The notes beneath the pieces are model-generated. The model saw only the letters and a list, made by a program, of their open reading frames with translations. It ran no database searches and was not told where the DNA came from. Below, in pieces: positions 50,079 to 58,979 of a stretch of DNA of 64,000 nucleotides; within the stretch, counting starts at the first letter, position 1; each line of letters opens with the position of its first letter. The DNA is from Sorangium cellulosum So0157-2. Its GTDB lineage: Bacteria > Myxococcota_A > Polyangia > Polyangiales > Polyangiaceae. The position numbers and the translations under genes were made by a program. The stretch covers positions 12,814,501-12,878,500 of the forward strand of contig NC_021658.1 in assembly GCF_000418325.1 (NCBI RefSeq), written 5' to 3'.

Positions 50079-53000
50079 TCAGAACGAGTTCGTCGCGACG
50101 AAGTAGAGCTGGCCGCCCGGGATCGCGAGCGGGCTCAGGCCGAGCGCGTACCCGAAGCGCAGCTGCGAAGAGAGGACGTACCCGAGCGTCAGGCTCAGCC
50201 ACACCTCGCCGCCGATCGAGGTGTGCAGCTGGGGCGAGTAGAGCAGGCTCCCCTGCGTGAAGAGCGCGAGGTCGTCCGTCTCGAAGCGGTTGAATGCGCC
50301 GCCGTGGTCGAGGAAGAGGCTCGCGTCGACGCGGCGCAGGTAGAGCGGCAGCGTCGAGAGGCCGCGATCGGGCTCCACGACGGGCACGCGGTACTCGAAC
50401 GTCTGCGAGAAATACGAGCGGCCGGCCATCACGCCCGGCGCGTAGCCGCGGAGCGTGAACGAGCTATTCGTGACGCCGGTGAGCAGGGTGTCGACGAGCG
50501 TGAGGTTCTCGAGATCGTACCCGCCGACGGCGTAGGCGGCGCCCCGAGGGAAGTTGCCGCCGGAGACCGCCCCGGCGACGCGGAAGGCGAGGGTGTGGTC
50601 GCCAGGCCAGGGCATCGCGACGTAGGCGCTGAGCGAGGTCGAGAACGCGTAGGTCGTATAGCTGCTGCCCGTCTCCGGGCCGGCGTAATCGAGGCCCGCG
50701 TTGAGCGAGATCCCGCGCGGCGCGCCGGACGCCTCGATCGAGCCCTCGGCGTTCGAGAACCCATAGCCGATGTGCGCGAGGTTCAGCGTGCCCTGCGGCG
50801 GGAGGATGGTCCGCGGCGCGTACGGGTCGAGCTCGCTGCCGATGGGGAGCTGCCCCTTGAAGGCGACGCTGCTGAACGACGCGGCCAGGCTCTGCCGCGA
50901 GAACTCGCCGCGGATCGGGTAGCTGACGCCCGAGACGACGCCGATCGATCGTTCGTCGTAGGTGACGTTGCGGCCGTTGATGCGGTAGCCGCTGCGCGGC
51001 GTCATGGCGTAGTACGCGCGGACGCCGAGGTCGATGGGCAGCCGCCCGTAGGTGTACCCGACGAGGACGGTCGGGGCGGGCGCGTCCGGCTGCACGGTGA
51101 GCTCGCCGAAGACCGAGTGACGACCGACGATGTCCGAGCCGGTCACGCTCACCGTCAGCGCGTTCGACCCGTAGCTCCCGGGCGCGTAGTCGAGCGTGAT
51201 CGCGCGCGGCGCGAGCGTCGGAAGCGGGTTGTACGGGGAGCGCTCGAGCCGCACCGCCGCGGGCGCGGTCGGCGGATCGGGGCGATCGGTCGGGGGCGGC
51301 GGCGCCGGGAGGAAGCGCGCCGGATCGAGCGGCATGACGAAGAGGTCGTGGCCGCGGGACGTATATCCGACATAGACAAGCGTCTTGCCGTCGGGGCTGA
51401 TCGCCGGATGGAAGGCCCCGAGTCTCACGTTGGTGACCTGCCGCAGCGCGCCGGTCGAGAGCGCGTACGCGTAGACGTTGTGGATGCCGGTGCGGTCCGA
51501 GGTGAAATAGAGCGTCTCGCCGTCGGGCGACCAGACCGGGCTCATGTCGGTCGCGCGATCGCGCGTCACCTCACGGAAGCTGCCGGTGGCGACGTCGACC
51601 ACGCGGATGTCGCGGTAGCCGCCGGCGGTCCAGGCGCTGTAGGCGAGGCGCTTGCCGTCGGGAGAGAACGACGGGGAGTAGGCCTGCTCGAAGCGGGCGC
51701 TCGGCACGAGATCGCGCCGCTCCGAGAGGGCGCCGTCCCGCGAGAGCCGCGCGATCTCGAGGTAGCGGGTGCCCTTGCTGTTGAGCGAGAAGGCGACGAG
51801 ATCGCCGGTCGGGCTCACGTCCGGGGCCGAGGAGCGGAGGCCGCGCGTCAGCCGGCGGCGCGAGGGCTCGTCGCCGTCGGGCGCCTCCTCGCCGCGCGGG
51901 AGGAAGACGAGGTCGTCCCGGTAGTACTGATTGCGCCACGGCATGAGCGCCGCGAAGATCATGTCGCCGGCCGGCGTGAACGCCGGCCTCGAGGCCGTGT
52001 TGGTGCGCGCGACAAGCGTTTCCTTGCGCTCGGTCCCGGGCCCGGGCGCGGGCGCGGCGAGCGAGAGGCGGTAGATGCCGGGGCGCTCGCGGCCGTCGTC
52101 GCGGAAGTAGACGACCTCGTCCGCGGACGTCCGGCGCGCGACGGGCGGAACGAACCGCGGGTAATGAACGGTGCGGCCGTGGTGCGTGAGCCGCGCGCCC
52201 TCGCGGAGGCCGCGCGCCTCGACGGCCGCCATCTGCTCCCGGTAGAGCCGGCGGAGGTGGTCCTTCCAGCCCTCGTACAGCTCGACGTAGGTCTTGCCGG
52301 TGACGCGGCGGATGGCGCGGTTGATCCCCCACGGGACGAGCGACGCGCCGTAGTCGGCGGAGACGGCGCGCATCGTGTTCGGCCCGTAGACGTCGAGGAT
52401 CCATCCCAGGAACCTCGAGCCGTAGAGGTACCAGAGGGTGCCCTGCGGCCAGCGGAACGGGGAGCTCGAGATCTGATCGAGCCCCGCGATGTTGTCCTCG
52501 AGCACGTCGGCGCGCAGGTACATGTCGAACATCGTCGAGCGCATCCGGCCGCCGCTCGTGTGGTTGCTCTCGCTCACGACGGCGAGCCCCTCGATGATCC
52601 ACCGCGGCTGCACCTGGTTCGGCGAGAACGACTTGCCCACGATCGCGTTCAGGATCGCAGGGATGCCCGACGTGTTGTCGATGTGCGCGATATGCGTGAA
52701 CTCGTGCGTGAGCAGGTCGAGGTACCAGTCGTCGTAGTCGCCGAGCGTCGACATGTCCTCGGGCCCCGACGCGAGGAGGTGGATCGCGTTGTACGGGAGC
52801 GTGCCGGCCGAGCCGTTCGCGATCTCCGAGTCGTCGGTGATCACGATCTCGGTGCGGTCCCGCGGGGCGTAGCCGAGCGCGCCCTCGACGCGCCCGTAGA
52901 TCGTCTCGGCGAGCACGGCGATGCGCGCCGCGATGGGCTCGAGGCCCTGGGGGTGGTGCACCCGGAAGTGGTCGGTCTCGTAGGTCCAGAACGCGAGATC

Positions 53001-53135
53001 GGGATCGCCGGTCGCCCGGGCGGGCCGCGGCGCGAGGAGCAGCAGCGCCGCGAGGGCGACGGCGGAGAGGACGGAGGCTGCGCGGCGGAGCGGCCGGCTC
53101 GCCCGCGAGCCGGAGCGCGAGAAGAAACGGTTCAC
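50079..53135 (-). CDS. Three-part envelope protein: zinc protease-like, PD40 propeller, outer-membrane barrel
   Basis: 1018 residues with a signal peptide (ALAALLLLAPRPARA). Part 1 (about 45-330) is a gluzincin-like metallopeptidase: HEFTH at 144-148, where two His and Glu145 are in place, and a third ligand candidate Glu182 in WIIEGLAVVSE. Part 2 (about 330-640) has PD40/TolB-like blades such as YSPSFSPDGKRLAYSA and MSPVWSPDGETLYFTS. Part 3 (about 680-1018) is a run of amphipathic beta strands with SLTLGYVLSSQLRFGYALGL and a terminal Phe, consistent with an Omp85/BamA-like barrel. The whole suggests a surface- or periplasm-facing protease tethered by its own barrel. The substrate is unknown. 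Confidence 0.88.
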   Translation of the reverse strand: MNRFFSRSGSRASRPLRRAASVLSAVALAALLLLAPRPARATGDPDLAFWTYETDHFRVHHPQGLEPIAARIAVLAETIYGRVEGALGYAPRDRTEIVITDDSEIANGSAGTLPYNAIHLLASGPEDMSTLGDYDDWYLDLLTHEFTHIAHIDNTSGIPAILNAIVGKSFSPNQVQPRWIIEGLAVVSESNHTSGGRMRSTMFDMYLRADVLEDNIAGLDQISSSPFRWPQGTLWYLYGSRFLGWILDVYGPNTMRAVSADYGASLVPWGINRAIRRVTGKTYVELYEGWKDHLRRLYREQMAAVEARGLREGARLTHHGRTVHYPRFVPPVARRTSADEVVYFRDDGRERPGIYRLSLAAPAPGPGTERKETLVARTNTASRPAFTPAGDMIFAALMPWRNQYYRDDLVFLPRGEEAPDGDEPSRRRLTRGLRSSAPDVSPTGDLVAFSLNSKGTRYLEIARLSRDGALSERRDLVPSARFEQAYSPSFSPDGKRLAYSAWTAGGYRDIRVVDVATGSFREVTRDRATDMSPVWSPDGETLYFTSDRTGIHNVYAYALSTGALRQVTNVRLGAFHPAISPDGKTLVYVGYTSRGHDLFVMPLDPARFLPAPPPPTDRPDPPTAPAAVRLERSPYNPLPTLAPRAITLDYAPGSYGSNALTVSVTGSDIVGRHSVFGELTVQPDAPAPTVLVGYTYGRLPIDLGVRAYYAMTPRSGYRINGRNVTYDERSIGVVSGVSYPIRGEFSRQSLAASFSSVAFKGQLPIGSELDPYAPRTILPPQGTLNLAHIGYGFSNAEGSIEASGAPRGISLNAGLDYAGPETGSSYTTYAFSTSLSAYVAMPWPGDHTLAFRVAGAVSGGNFPRGAAYAVGGYDLENLTLVDTLLTGVTNSSFTLRGYAPGVMAGRSYFSQTFEYRVPVVEPDRGLSTLPLYLRRVDASLFLDHGGAFNRFETDDLALFTQGSLLYSPQLHTSIGGEVWLSLTLGYVLSSQLRFGYALGLSPLAIPGGQLYFVATNSF

Positions 53136-53159
53136 CGGGATCGAGGCGGCGTGGCGGCG

Positions 53160-53855
53160 TCAGAGGTCGTCGTAGAAGAGCGGCTCCCTGTTGCGCGTGA
53201 ACCGGGAAACGAGCTGGCGGCCCTCCGCCGAGATCTGCGTGATCCGGGCGCCGAAGCCCGGCTCGGCCGAGTCCTTCGAGCCGCCGGCCTCGCGCGTCCA
53301 CCGGACCGCCGCCAGCGCGGTGAACTCGTAGTCGCCCGGCAGGCGGACACGCAAGGTCACGACGGAGCCGATGGGCGGGATCTTGTAGGTCGCGACGAAG
53401 ATGCCCCCGTGCTCGATGACGTCGTTGCCAGCGAGCCCCTTGTAAAAGTTCGACGGGGTCAGAGCGCCTAGCTCGACGTCGACGATGGCGGCGGGCGCGC
53501 GGTTGTCGACCGGCGGCTGCGCGGCCTGGGGCGGCGGCGCTCGGCGCGCGTCCGCAGCCGGGTGAGGCGCGGCGGGGTACGCGGGCGGGGCCGGCGCATG
53601 CCGCGGCGGCTGCGGCGAGGGCAGCGTGTGCTGGAGGTGCGGAGGGGCGGCCACCGCGACCGGCGCAGGGGCGGCCTCCGCGACCGGCGCAGGGGCGGCG
53701 ACCGGGGCGGGCGCACGGGCCGCTGCGACGGGTGCGGGCGCGGCGACCGGGGGGACGGGCGCAGGCGCCACCGCGACCGGCGCAGGCGCCACCGCGACCG
53801 GCGCGGGCGCCACCGCGACGGGTGCAGGCGCCACCGCGACGGGCGCAGGCGCCAC
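53160..53855 (-). CDS. PilZ-like domain protein, C-terminal part (frameshifted gene)
   Basis: 231 residues in this frame: an AVAPAPV-type repeat linker, a Pro/Ala region, and a C-terminal PilZ-like domain (DVIEHGGIFVATYKIPPIGS, then VRLPGDYEFTALAAVRWTRE). The glycine-rich HGGIFVAT strand corresponds to the DxSxxG part of PilZ. The RxxxR c-di-GMP motif is not visible, so binding is doubtful. This resembles the myxobacterial PilZ subfamily. The GTG start inside the repeat is artificial: the natural N-terminus lies upstream in another frame. Confidence 0.8.
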   Translation of the reverse strand: MAPAPVAVAPAPVAVAPAPVAVAPAPVAVAPAPVPPVAAPAPVAAARAPAPVAAPAPVAEAAPAPVAVAAPPHLQHTLPSPQPPRHAPAPPAYPAAPHPAADARRAPPPQAAQPPVDNRAPAAIVDVELGALTPSNFYKGLAGNDVIEHGGIFVATYKIPPIGSVVTLRVRLPGDYEFTALAAVRWTREAGGSKDSAEPGFGARITQISAEGRQLVSRFTRNREPLFYDDL

Positions 53856-53862
53856 CGCGACC
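53758..53862 (-). repeat. 21-bp repeat coding a 7-residue Ala/Pro/Val unit
   Basis: Five tandem 21-bp units (ggcgcaggcgccaccgcgac plus one base) encode the APAPVAV heptad. The frame break of the gene lies at the upstream edge, consistent with replication slippage. Confidence 0.85.
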
Positions 53863-54255
53863 GGCGGCGCCGCGGCGCCGCGACGGCCTCGGTGGCACGC
53901 CCGCCGCTGCGGGCGCCGGCGGCTGCGCGCCTGCGGCGGCCTGCGCCCTGCTCAGGGCGTGCACCTTGCTCAGCGAGGAGGCGACGTGCTCCATCAAAAC
54001 GTCGATCACGGGATCGGCCACCGTGATCCTCTGCAGGCGGTTCAGGACGTCGCGCACGTGGCCGAGCGCGATCTCGCTGCCGTCGAGGGTCTGTCCCCCG
54101 GAGCGCTCGATGCGGTGCATGATGCCCATCGCCTGCGCGATCGGCTCGGCGAGCGCCTCGACTTCCGGCGACACTCGCCCGTTCGACTGGAGCGCATTGA
54201 GCGCCGATGCGAGCAGTTCGCGGGCGCTTTTCGCAAGCTGCGCGGGTTCCGACAT
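53863..54255 (-). pseudogene. N-terminal part of the frameshifted PilZ gene
   Basis: ATG 54255 begins a helical domain (ELLASALNALQSNGRVSPEV, GHVRDVLNRLQRITVADPVI) of about 115 residues, then Ala/Pro linker. Around 53870-53890 the frame slips; continuing in this frame gives Arg/Gly/Cys-rich nonsense, while the neighbouring frame gives the natural linker and PilZ domain. The two parts together would make about 365 residues. Either a real frameshift or a sequencing error in the GC-rich repeat. Confidence 0.7.
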
Positions 54256-54392
54256 GAATCCTCCGAAGGGCGCATCCTACGCGGTCGCGCGCGCGTAGGT
54301 TCAGGTTTCGATGGCCCGCGCGCCGGCCAGGCGGCCCCGCCGGCGCCGCGGCCGGCGCCGCGGCCGGTAGCCGAGCGCGCCCGGGCCGGCCG

Positions 54393-55373
54393 TCACCCGC
54401 TCGGCGCGCCCGACGCCACGAGCGCCGCGAGCTCGCCCGCCGACGCCGGCTCGCCGTCGATCTCCGCCTCCAGCAGCGCGACCGCCGTGTCGCCGGTCCT
54501 CACGAGGACGACCCCGCCCTGCGCCACCGCCTCGCCCGGCGCGAGCGCCCCCGGGAAGGTCGGCGCCGGCGCGGCCCGCAGGACGATGACGCAGGCGCCC
54601 TCGATCTCGGTCCACGCCCCCGGCGCCGGCGCGAGGGCGCGGATGTGCCGGAGGACGCGCTCCGTCGGCCAGGACCAGCAGATCGCGCACGCCTCGTCGT
54701 CCGGCGCGGGCGCCTGCGTCGCGAGCGCCGGATCCTGGGCGACGCCCGCCACCTCGTCGCCGCGCGCGAACCGGGCGACCGTGCGTCGCAGGACGCGCAG
54801 GCTCGGCCGGTCCAGCGCGCGGGCGAGCTGCCACGCGGTCCACGCCGGATCGATCGGGAGCCGCTCCTGGTCGAGGATGTCGCCGGTGTCGTACTCCGCC
54901 TCGATCCGGTGCGCGGTGACGCCGCTCTCGGCGTCGCCCGAGGCGATCGCCCAGTAGGTGGGATCGGGCCCGCGGTGGCGCGGGAGCAGCGAGGGGTGCA
55001 CGCCGATCCCGCCGAGCCGCGCCGCCCGCACGAGCGACATCGGAAGGCGCGTGGTCCAGAACCAGCTGACCAGGAGATCGGGCGCGAGCGCCTCGACGCG
55101 CGACCTGAGCTCGGGCCGCTCGACGTCGGGGCGCAGGAGGAGGCGCTCGCCGAAGAGGCGGCGGGCGCGGCGGAGCCCCACCGCGTCGGCGCGGCTGATC
55201 GCGGCGAGCGCGATCTCGTGGCCGTCGCCGTGGAGCAGCAGCGCGGCCAGCGGGAGGCCGAAAAAGGCGACCCGGAGGGGGCGCTCGCCCGGGCGTCGGC
55301 CGAAAAGTTTTCCGTGTCCGAACAGGCTGATAGGTGAAGGGTCCGATGGCGGCGCCCCCTCCGCAAGGCTCAT
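54393..55373 (-). CDS. Formyltransferase-fold protein (Fmt-like), atypical active site
   Basis: 326 residues. The N-terminal formyltransferase fold holds GGIGVHPSLLPRHRGPDPTY and YDTGDILDQERLP. In methionyl-tRNA and sugar formyltransferases the catalytic triad is Asn-His-Asp. His126 and Asp162 are present, but the Asn position is Gly124. The C-terminal part is short and ends in an OB-like segment with GGVVLVRTGDTAVALLEAEI, as in Fmt. The change may abolish transfer or mark a different reaction. It starts at ATG 55373, inside the 5' end of divergent ftsE (28-bp overlap). Confidence 0.85.
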   Translation of the reverse strand: MSLAEGAPPSDPSPISLFGHGKLFGRRPGERPLRVAFFGLPLAALLLHGDGHEIALAAISRADAVGLRRARRLFGERLLLRPDVERPELRSRVEALAPDLLVSWFWTTRLPMSLVRAARLGGIGVHPSLLPRHRGPDPTYWAIASGDAESGVTAHRIEAEYDTGDILDQERLPIDPAWTAWQLARALDRPSLRVLRRTVARFARGDEVAGVAQDPALATQAPAPDDEACAICWSWPTERVLRHIRALAPAPGAWTEIEGACVIVLRAAPAPTFPGALAPGEAVAQGGVVLVRTGDTAVALLEAEIDGEPASAGELAALVASGAPSG

Positions 55374-56176
55374 TTCGTCCGGCGCTCCGGCCCGGCCACC
55401 GCTACGACGCGTCTGCCGCGCGCCGGCCGATCCTCGTGTTCGAGGACGTATATAAGTCGTACCGCGCGGATCAACCGGTGCTCCGGGGGATGTCGCTCTC
55501 CATCGAGCGGGGCGAGTTCGTGTTCATCACCGGCCCGAGCGGCTCGGGCAAGAGCACGCTCCTCCGGCTCGTGCACCGCACCGAGCGCGTGGACGACGGC
55601 CGGATCCTGTTCCTCGGCCGGGACATCGCGCGCCTGACCGACACGTCGATCCCCGCGCTCCGGCGCAACATCGGCTTCGTGTTCCAGGATTTCAAGCTGG
55701 TCCCGAGCTGGACGGTGTTCGACAACGTGGCGATCGCGCTCGAGGTCCTCGGCCTGCCGTCGCGCCTGCTCCGGACCCGGGTCGGCGAGGCGCTCGAGCG
55801 CGTCGGCCTGTCGGGGCGCGGCGGCGACCGGGCGCAGGTGCTGAGCGGCGGCGAGCAGCAGCGCGTCTCGATCGCGCGCGCGATCGTCGGGGAGCCGGCG
55901 TTGATCCTGGCGGACGAGCCGACGGGCAACCTCGACCCGCAGCTCGCGATCGATCTGCTCGGCCTGTTCGAGGACATCCACGAGACCGGCACGACGGTCC
56001 TGTTCGCGACGCACGATCGGACGCTGCTCGACGTGCGCCCGCGGCGCGTGGTCGTGCTCGACGACGGCAAGGCGACGGACGTGCCGCACGGCCTCGGGTC
56101 CGGCGGCGAGCTCGCCGTCGACGACGGCGACGCCGTCGAGGACGAGATGGACAGCGGCGTGCGCGGCGCGGCGTAG
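55346..56176 (+). CDS. ftsE: Cell-division ATP-binding protein FtsE
   Basis: 276-residue ABC ATPase of the FtsEX complex. Walker A GPSGSGKST, the FQDFKLVPSWTVFDNVAIAL segment typical of FtsE, signature LSGGEQQRVSIARA and Walker B LILADEPTGNLD are all present. About 30 extra residues precede the usual start and an acidic tail follows. I chose the ATG at 55346 with GAAGG upstream; a GTG near 55438 is an alternative. Confidence 0.94.
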   Translation: MAAPPPQGSFRPALRPGHRYDASAARRPILVFEDVYKSYRADQPVLRGMSLSIERGEFVFITGPSGSGKSTLLRLVHRTERVDDGRILFLGRDIARLTDTSIPALRRNIGFVFQDFKLVPSWTVFDNVAIALEVLGLPSRLLRTRVGEALERVGLSGRGGDRAQVLSGGEQQRVSIARAIVGEPALILADEPTGNLDPQLAIDLLGLFEDIHETGTTVLFATHDRTLLDVRPRRVVVLDDGKATDVPHGLGSGGELAVDDGDAVEDEMDSGVRGAA

Positions 56177-56222
56177 CGCCGAGGGCTCCGGCTCAGGCTC
56201 CGGGGATAGAAGAGGGAACGGG

Positions 56223-57116
56223 ATGCAGACGAGCGAGCGTGACGATCGGCGGAGATGGCTTCGCACCTGGCGGGCCGGGAGGAGCGACTGGCGCCTGCAG
56301 GCGCTGTCGATCTTCTCGCTCGCGGTCGCGTTCGTCTGCCTCGCGTCGGCCCTCCTCGTGGTCACGAACCTCATGGCCGTGCGCGATCGCTGGTCGCGCG
56401 CGGGCCGCGCCACGGTCTACCTGCGCGACAGCGCGACCGACGCGGAGATCGCGGAGCTCACCCGCGCGCTCGAGGGCACGGACGGGGTCAAGAAGGTCCG
56501 CCTCGTGACGAGCGCCGAGGCGCGCCGCGAGGTGGTGCACGACGACGGCGACAAGGCCCTCGCCGCGCTGCCGCCGAGCGCGTTCCCCGCGTCCCTCGAG
56601 GTCGGCTTCACCGAGGAGATCTCCGACGAGGCGCTCGCGTCGATGACCGTGAAGCTGCGCGCCCTGCCGGCCGTGGACACCGTGGAGACCTACCAGCGCT
56701 GGACGGAGCGGCTCTCGTCGCTCCTCGGCGGCGGCGTGGCCGCGAGCACCTGCCTCGCGGCGATCGTCCTCTGCGCCGTCGTCAGCGTCATCGGCTCGAC
56801 GATGCGCCTCCTCTTGCACCGCCGGAAGATCGAGGTCGAGGTGCTGAAGCTGGTCGGCGCGACCGACGGCTTCGTGCGCCGGCCGTTCATCGTCGAGGGC
56901 GCGACGCAGGGCGCCGCCGGCGCGGCCGGCGCGCTCCTCATGCTCGGCGCGCTGTTCCTGATGGTGCGGGGCCGCTTCGATCACGAGCTCGCCAACCTGC
57001 TCGGCGTCTCGCCGTCGTTCCTGCCCTGGGAGGTCGCGCTCGGCATGGTCGGCCTCGGCGCCGCCCTCGGCGCCGCCACCGCGCTGCTCACGCTGCGCAA
57101 GATGGTGGCCGTGTGA
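56223..57116 (+). CDS. ftsX: Cell-division protein FtsX
   Basis: 297-residue membrane partner of FtsE. It has four membrane helices (about 28-50, 172-196, 225-245, 265-290) with a periplasmic loop between the first two that in other bacteria binds the hydrolase activator. The cytoplasmic segment RRKIEVEVLKLVGATDGFVR is the coupling helix typical of FtsX. ATG 56223 has GGGAACGGG upstream, and the stop overlaps the next gene by GTGA. Confidence 0.93.
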   Translation: MQTSERDDRRRWLRTWRAGRSDWRLQALSIFSLAVAFVCLASALLVVTNLMAVRDRWSRAGRATVYLRDSATDAEIAELTRALEGTDGVKKVRLVTSAEARREVVHDDGDKALAALPPSAFPASLEVGFTEEISDEALASMTVKLRALPAVDTVETYQRWTERLSSLLGGGVAASTCLAAIVLCAVVSVIGSTMRLLLHRRKIEVEVLKLVGATDGFVRRPFIVEGATQGAAGAAGALLMLGALFLMVRGRFDHELANLLGVSPSFLPWEVALGMVGLGAALGAATALLTLRKMVAV

Positions 57117-58114
57117 GGCGCCGCGCCCGGCTCGCGCCGATCGCGCTGGCGCTCTTGACCGGCGCGGCGACCAGCGGCGCCGCGGTCCCGGCGGCCGACG
57201 CCCCGTCGTCGGCCTCCCTGGCGGCGCCGGCGGCGCGCCCGAGCTCCGCGCTGGCGGAGAACGATCTCGATCGGCTGCTCGCGAAGCTCGACGCCGAGGA
57301 GAAGGCGCTGCGCGCGGAGCTCGACGCGATCGGCCCCGCGCTCGAGCTCACCCGCCGCCGGATGGTCGCGCGCGGCCGCGCGTACTACCGCCACGTCCGC
57401 GCCGGCTTCCTCCCGGTGGGCGGCGGGTTCGACGCGCTTGTCGACCACGCCGCCCGCGTGGAGCGCACCCGGCTCGCGCTCGAGCGCGATCTCGCCCGCG
57501 AGGCCGAGCTGACCCGGCGCAGCGCAGAGCTCGCGGATCGGCTCACGCACCTCGGCGCGGAGCGCGCGCCGCTCGAGGTGCACCGCGAGGCGATGAACCG
57601 CGCGCGGGTCGCGCTGGCCCAGGAGGAGGAGCGCCGCGCCGCGTTCGCGCGCGCGTTCGAGACGAGCGTGCGCCCCGACTACCTCGCGATCTACGGCGCC
57701 GACACCGGCCCCGCCGAGCTCGATCGGCGGGCCGGCTTCCGCTCCCTCCTCGGCCGGCTCCCCTTCCCCATCGCCGGCCGCGCCGAGGTGCGCAAGGTGT
57801 CGCGCCGCGGCGCCGGCGGGCCCGGCGTCGAGCTCACCGCGCTCTCCGGCGCGCCGGTCCGCAGCGTGGCCGCGGGGCGGGTCGCCTTCGCCGACACCTA
57901 CGCGGATTACGGGCTCACGGTGATCGTCGATCACGGCGAGCGGCACTACTCGGTGTACGCGAACCTCGGCGCCGCCGACGTGCGCGCCGGCGATCAGGTC
58001 GCAGGCGGGGCGCGGGTGGGCACGGTCGGGAGCGGGCCGGACGGCGCGAAGCTCTACTTCGAGCTCCGGCGCGGCGCCGAGGTGATCGACCCGGGCCCCT
58101 GGTTCGGGATGTAG
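57113..58114 (+). CDS. envC: EnvC-like murein hydrolase activator (degenerate LytM)
   Basis: 333 residues. A signal peptide (IALALLTGAATSGAAVPA) leads to a long coiled coil (about 45-190) and a C-terminal LytM/M23 fold. Both zinc motifs are lost: the His of the first (normally HxxxD) is gone (GGPGVELTALSG), and the HxH near the end reads KLYFELRR, as in E. coli EnvC (LYFEIRR). It therefore activates amidases rather than cutting peptidoglycan. The GTG start overlaps the ftsX stop (GTGA, 57113-57116), so the unit ftsE-ftsX-envC is translated together. Confidence 0.9.
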   Translation: MRRRARLAPIALALLTGAATSGAAVPAADAPSSASLAAPAARPSSALAENDLDRLLAKLDAEEKALRAELDAIGPALELTRRRMVARGRAYYRHVRAGFLPVGGGFDALVDHAARVERTRLALERDLAREAELTRRSAELADRLTHLGAERAPLEVHREAMNRARVALAQEEERRAAFARAFETSVRPDYLAIYGADTGPAELDRRAGFRSLLGRLPFPIAGRAEVRKVSRRGAGGPGVELTALSGAPVRSVAAGRVAFADTYADYGLTVIVDHGERHYSVYANLGAADVRAGDQVAGGARVGTVGSGPDGAKLYFELRRGAEVIDPGPWFGM

Positions 58115-58205
58115 CGCGCAGGATCGCAGGACCGACCGCAGGGCGCCTCGCGCGCCGCCGCGACGCGAGCCCGTGCGTCGCCCGAGTTGTGCTAAGGCGG
58201 CCCTC

Positions 58206-58979
58206 GTGAATCGCCCTGACGGCCGCGCCCTCGACGTCCACCGCCCGGTGGAGATGATCCTCGGCTTCCACCGCAACGCGGAGGGGTCCGTCCTCTACCG
58301 CGCCGGGAGGACGGTCGTGCTCTGCACGGCGTCGGTCGAGCCCACCGTCCCCGCGTGGATGATCGGCAAGGGGGCGGGCTGGCTCACGGCCGAGTACCAG
58401 ATGCACCCGCGATCGAGCCCGACCCGGAGGGAGCCGCGCGACGGGCGGGGCAAGGCGCCGAGCGGGCGGACGCAGGAGATCCAGCGGCTCATCGGGCGCG
58501 CGCTCCGCGCGGCGGTCGACATGAAGCAGCTCGGCGAGCAGACGATCGCGATCGACTGCGACATCCTCGAGGCGGACGGGGGCACGCGGACCGCGTCGAT
58601 CACCGCCGGGTTCGTGGCGCTCGCGCTGGCGCTCGACCGGATGCGCGCGGCCGGGTCGCTCAAGGGGCCGGCGCTCCGCGATCAGGTGGCGGCGATCAGC
58701 GTGGGCCACCTCCCGGGCGGGCTCGCCCTCGACCTCGTGTACACGGAGGACAGCGCGGCGCGCGTCGACATGAACGTCGTGGCGACCGCGGTCGGCGCGA
58801 TCGTCGAGGTCCAGGCGACCGCCGAGGACGAGGCCATCCCCCGGACGGAGCTCGACCGCATGATCGACCTCGCGCTCGCGGGCGTGGCGTCGCTCGCGAG
58901 CGCGCAGCACCGCGCGCTGAGCGACGCCGGCGTCGACCTCGCGGCGCTGTTCCAGACCGATCACTGGAGGGTCGCGTGA
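58206..58979 (+). CDS. rph: Ribonuclease PH
   Basis: 257-residue phosphorolytic exonuclease that trims tRNA 3' ends. Family blocks: GSVLYRAGRTVVLCTASVE, GAGWLTAEYQMHPRSSPTRR, then SGRTQEIQRLIGRALRAAVD and IAIDCDILEADGGTRTASIT. Arg and Asp catalytic positions are kept. The start is a GTG at 58206. The stop overlaps rdgB by GTGA. Confidence 0.95.
   Translation: MNRPDGRALDVHRPVEMILGFHRNAEGSVLYRAGRTVVLCTASVEPTVPAWMIGKGAGWLTAEYQMHPRSSPTRREPRDGRGKAPSGRTQEIQRLIGRALRAAVDMKQLGEQTIAIDCDILEADGGTRTASITAGFVALALALDRMRAAGSLKGPALRDQVAAISVGHLPGGLALDLVYTEDSAARVDMNVVATAVGAIVEVQATAEDEAIPRTELDRMIDLALAGVASLASAQHRALSDAGVDLAALFQTDHWRVA

Noticed and set aside
51571..53160. Continuation of the N-terminal PilZ frame into a long 894-residue protein
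   Set aside because: Past about 53870 it is Arg/Gly/Cys-rich and then runs in another frame over the protease-barrel gene on the same strand; frameshift is the better reading.
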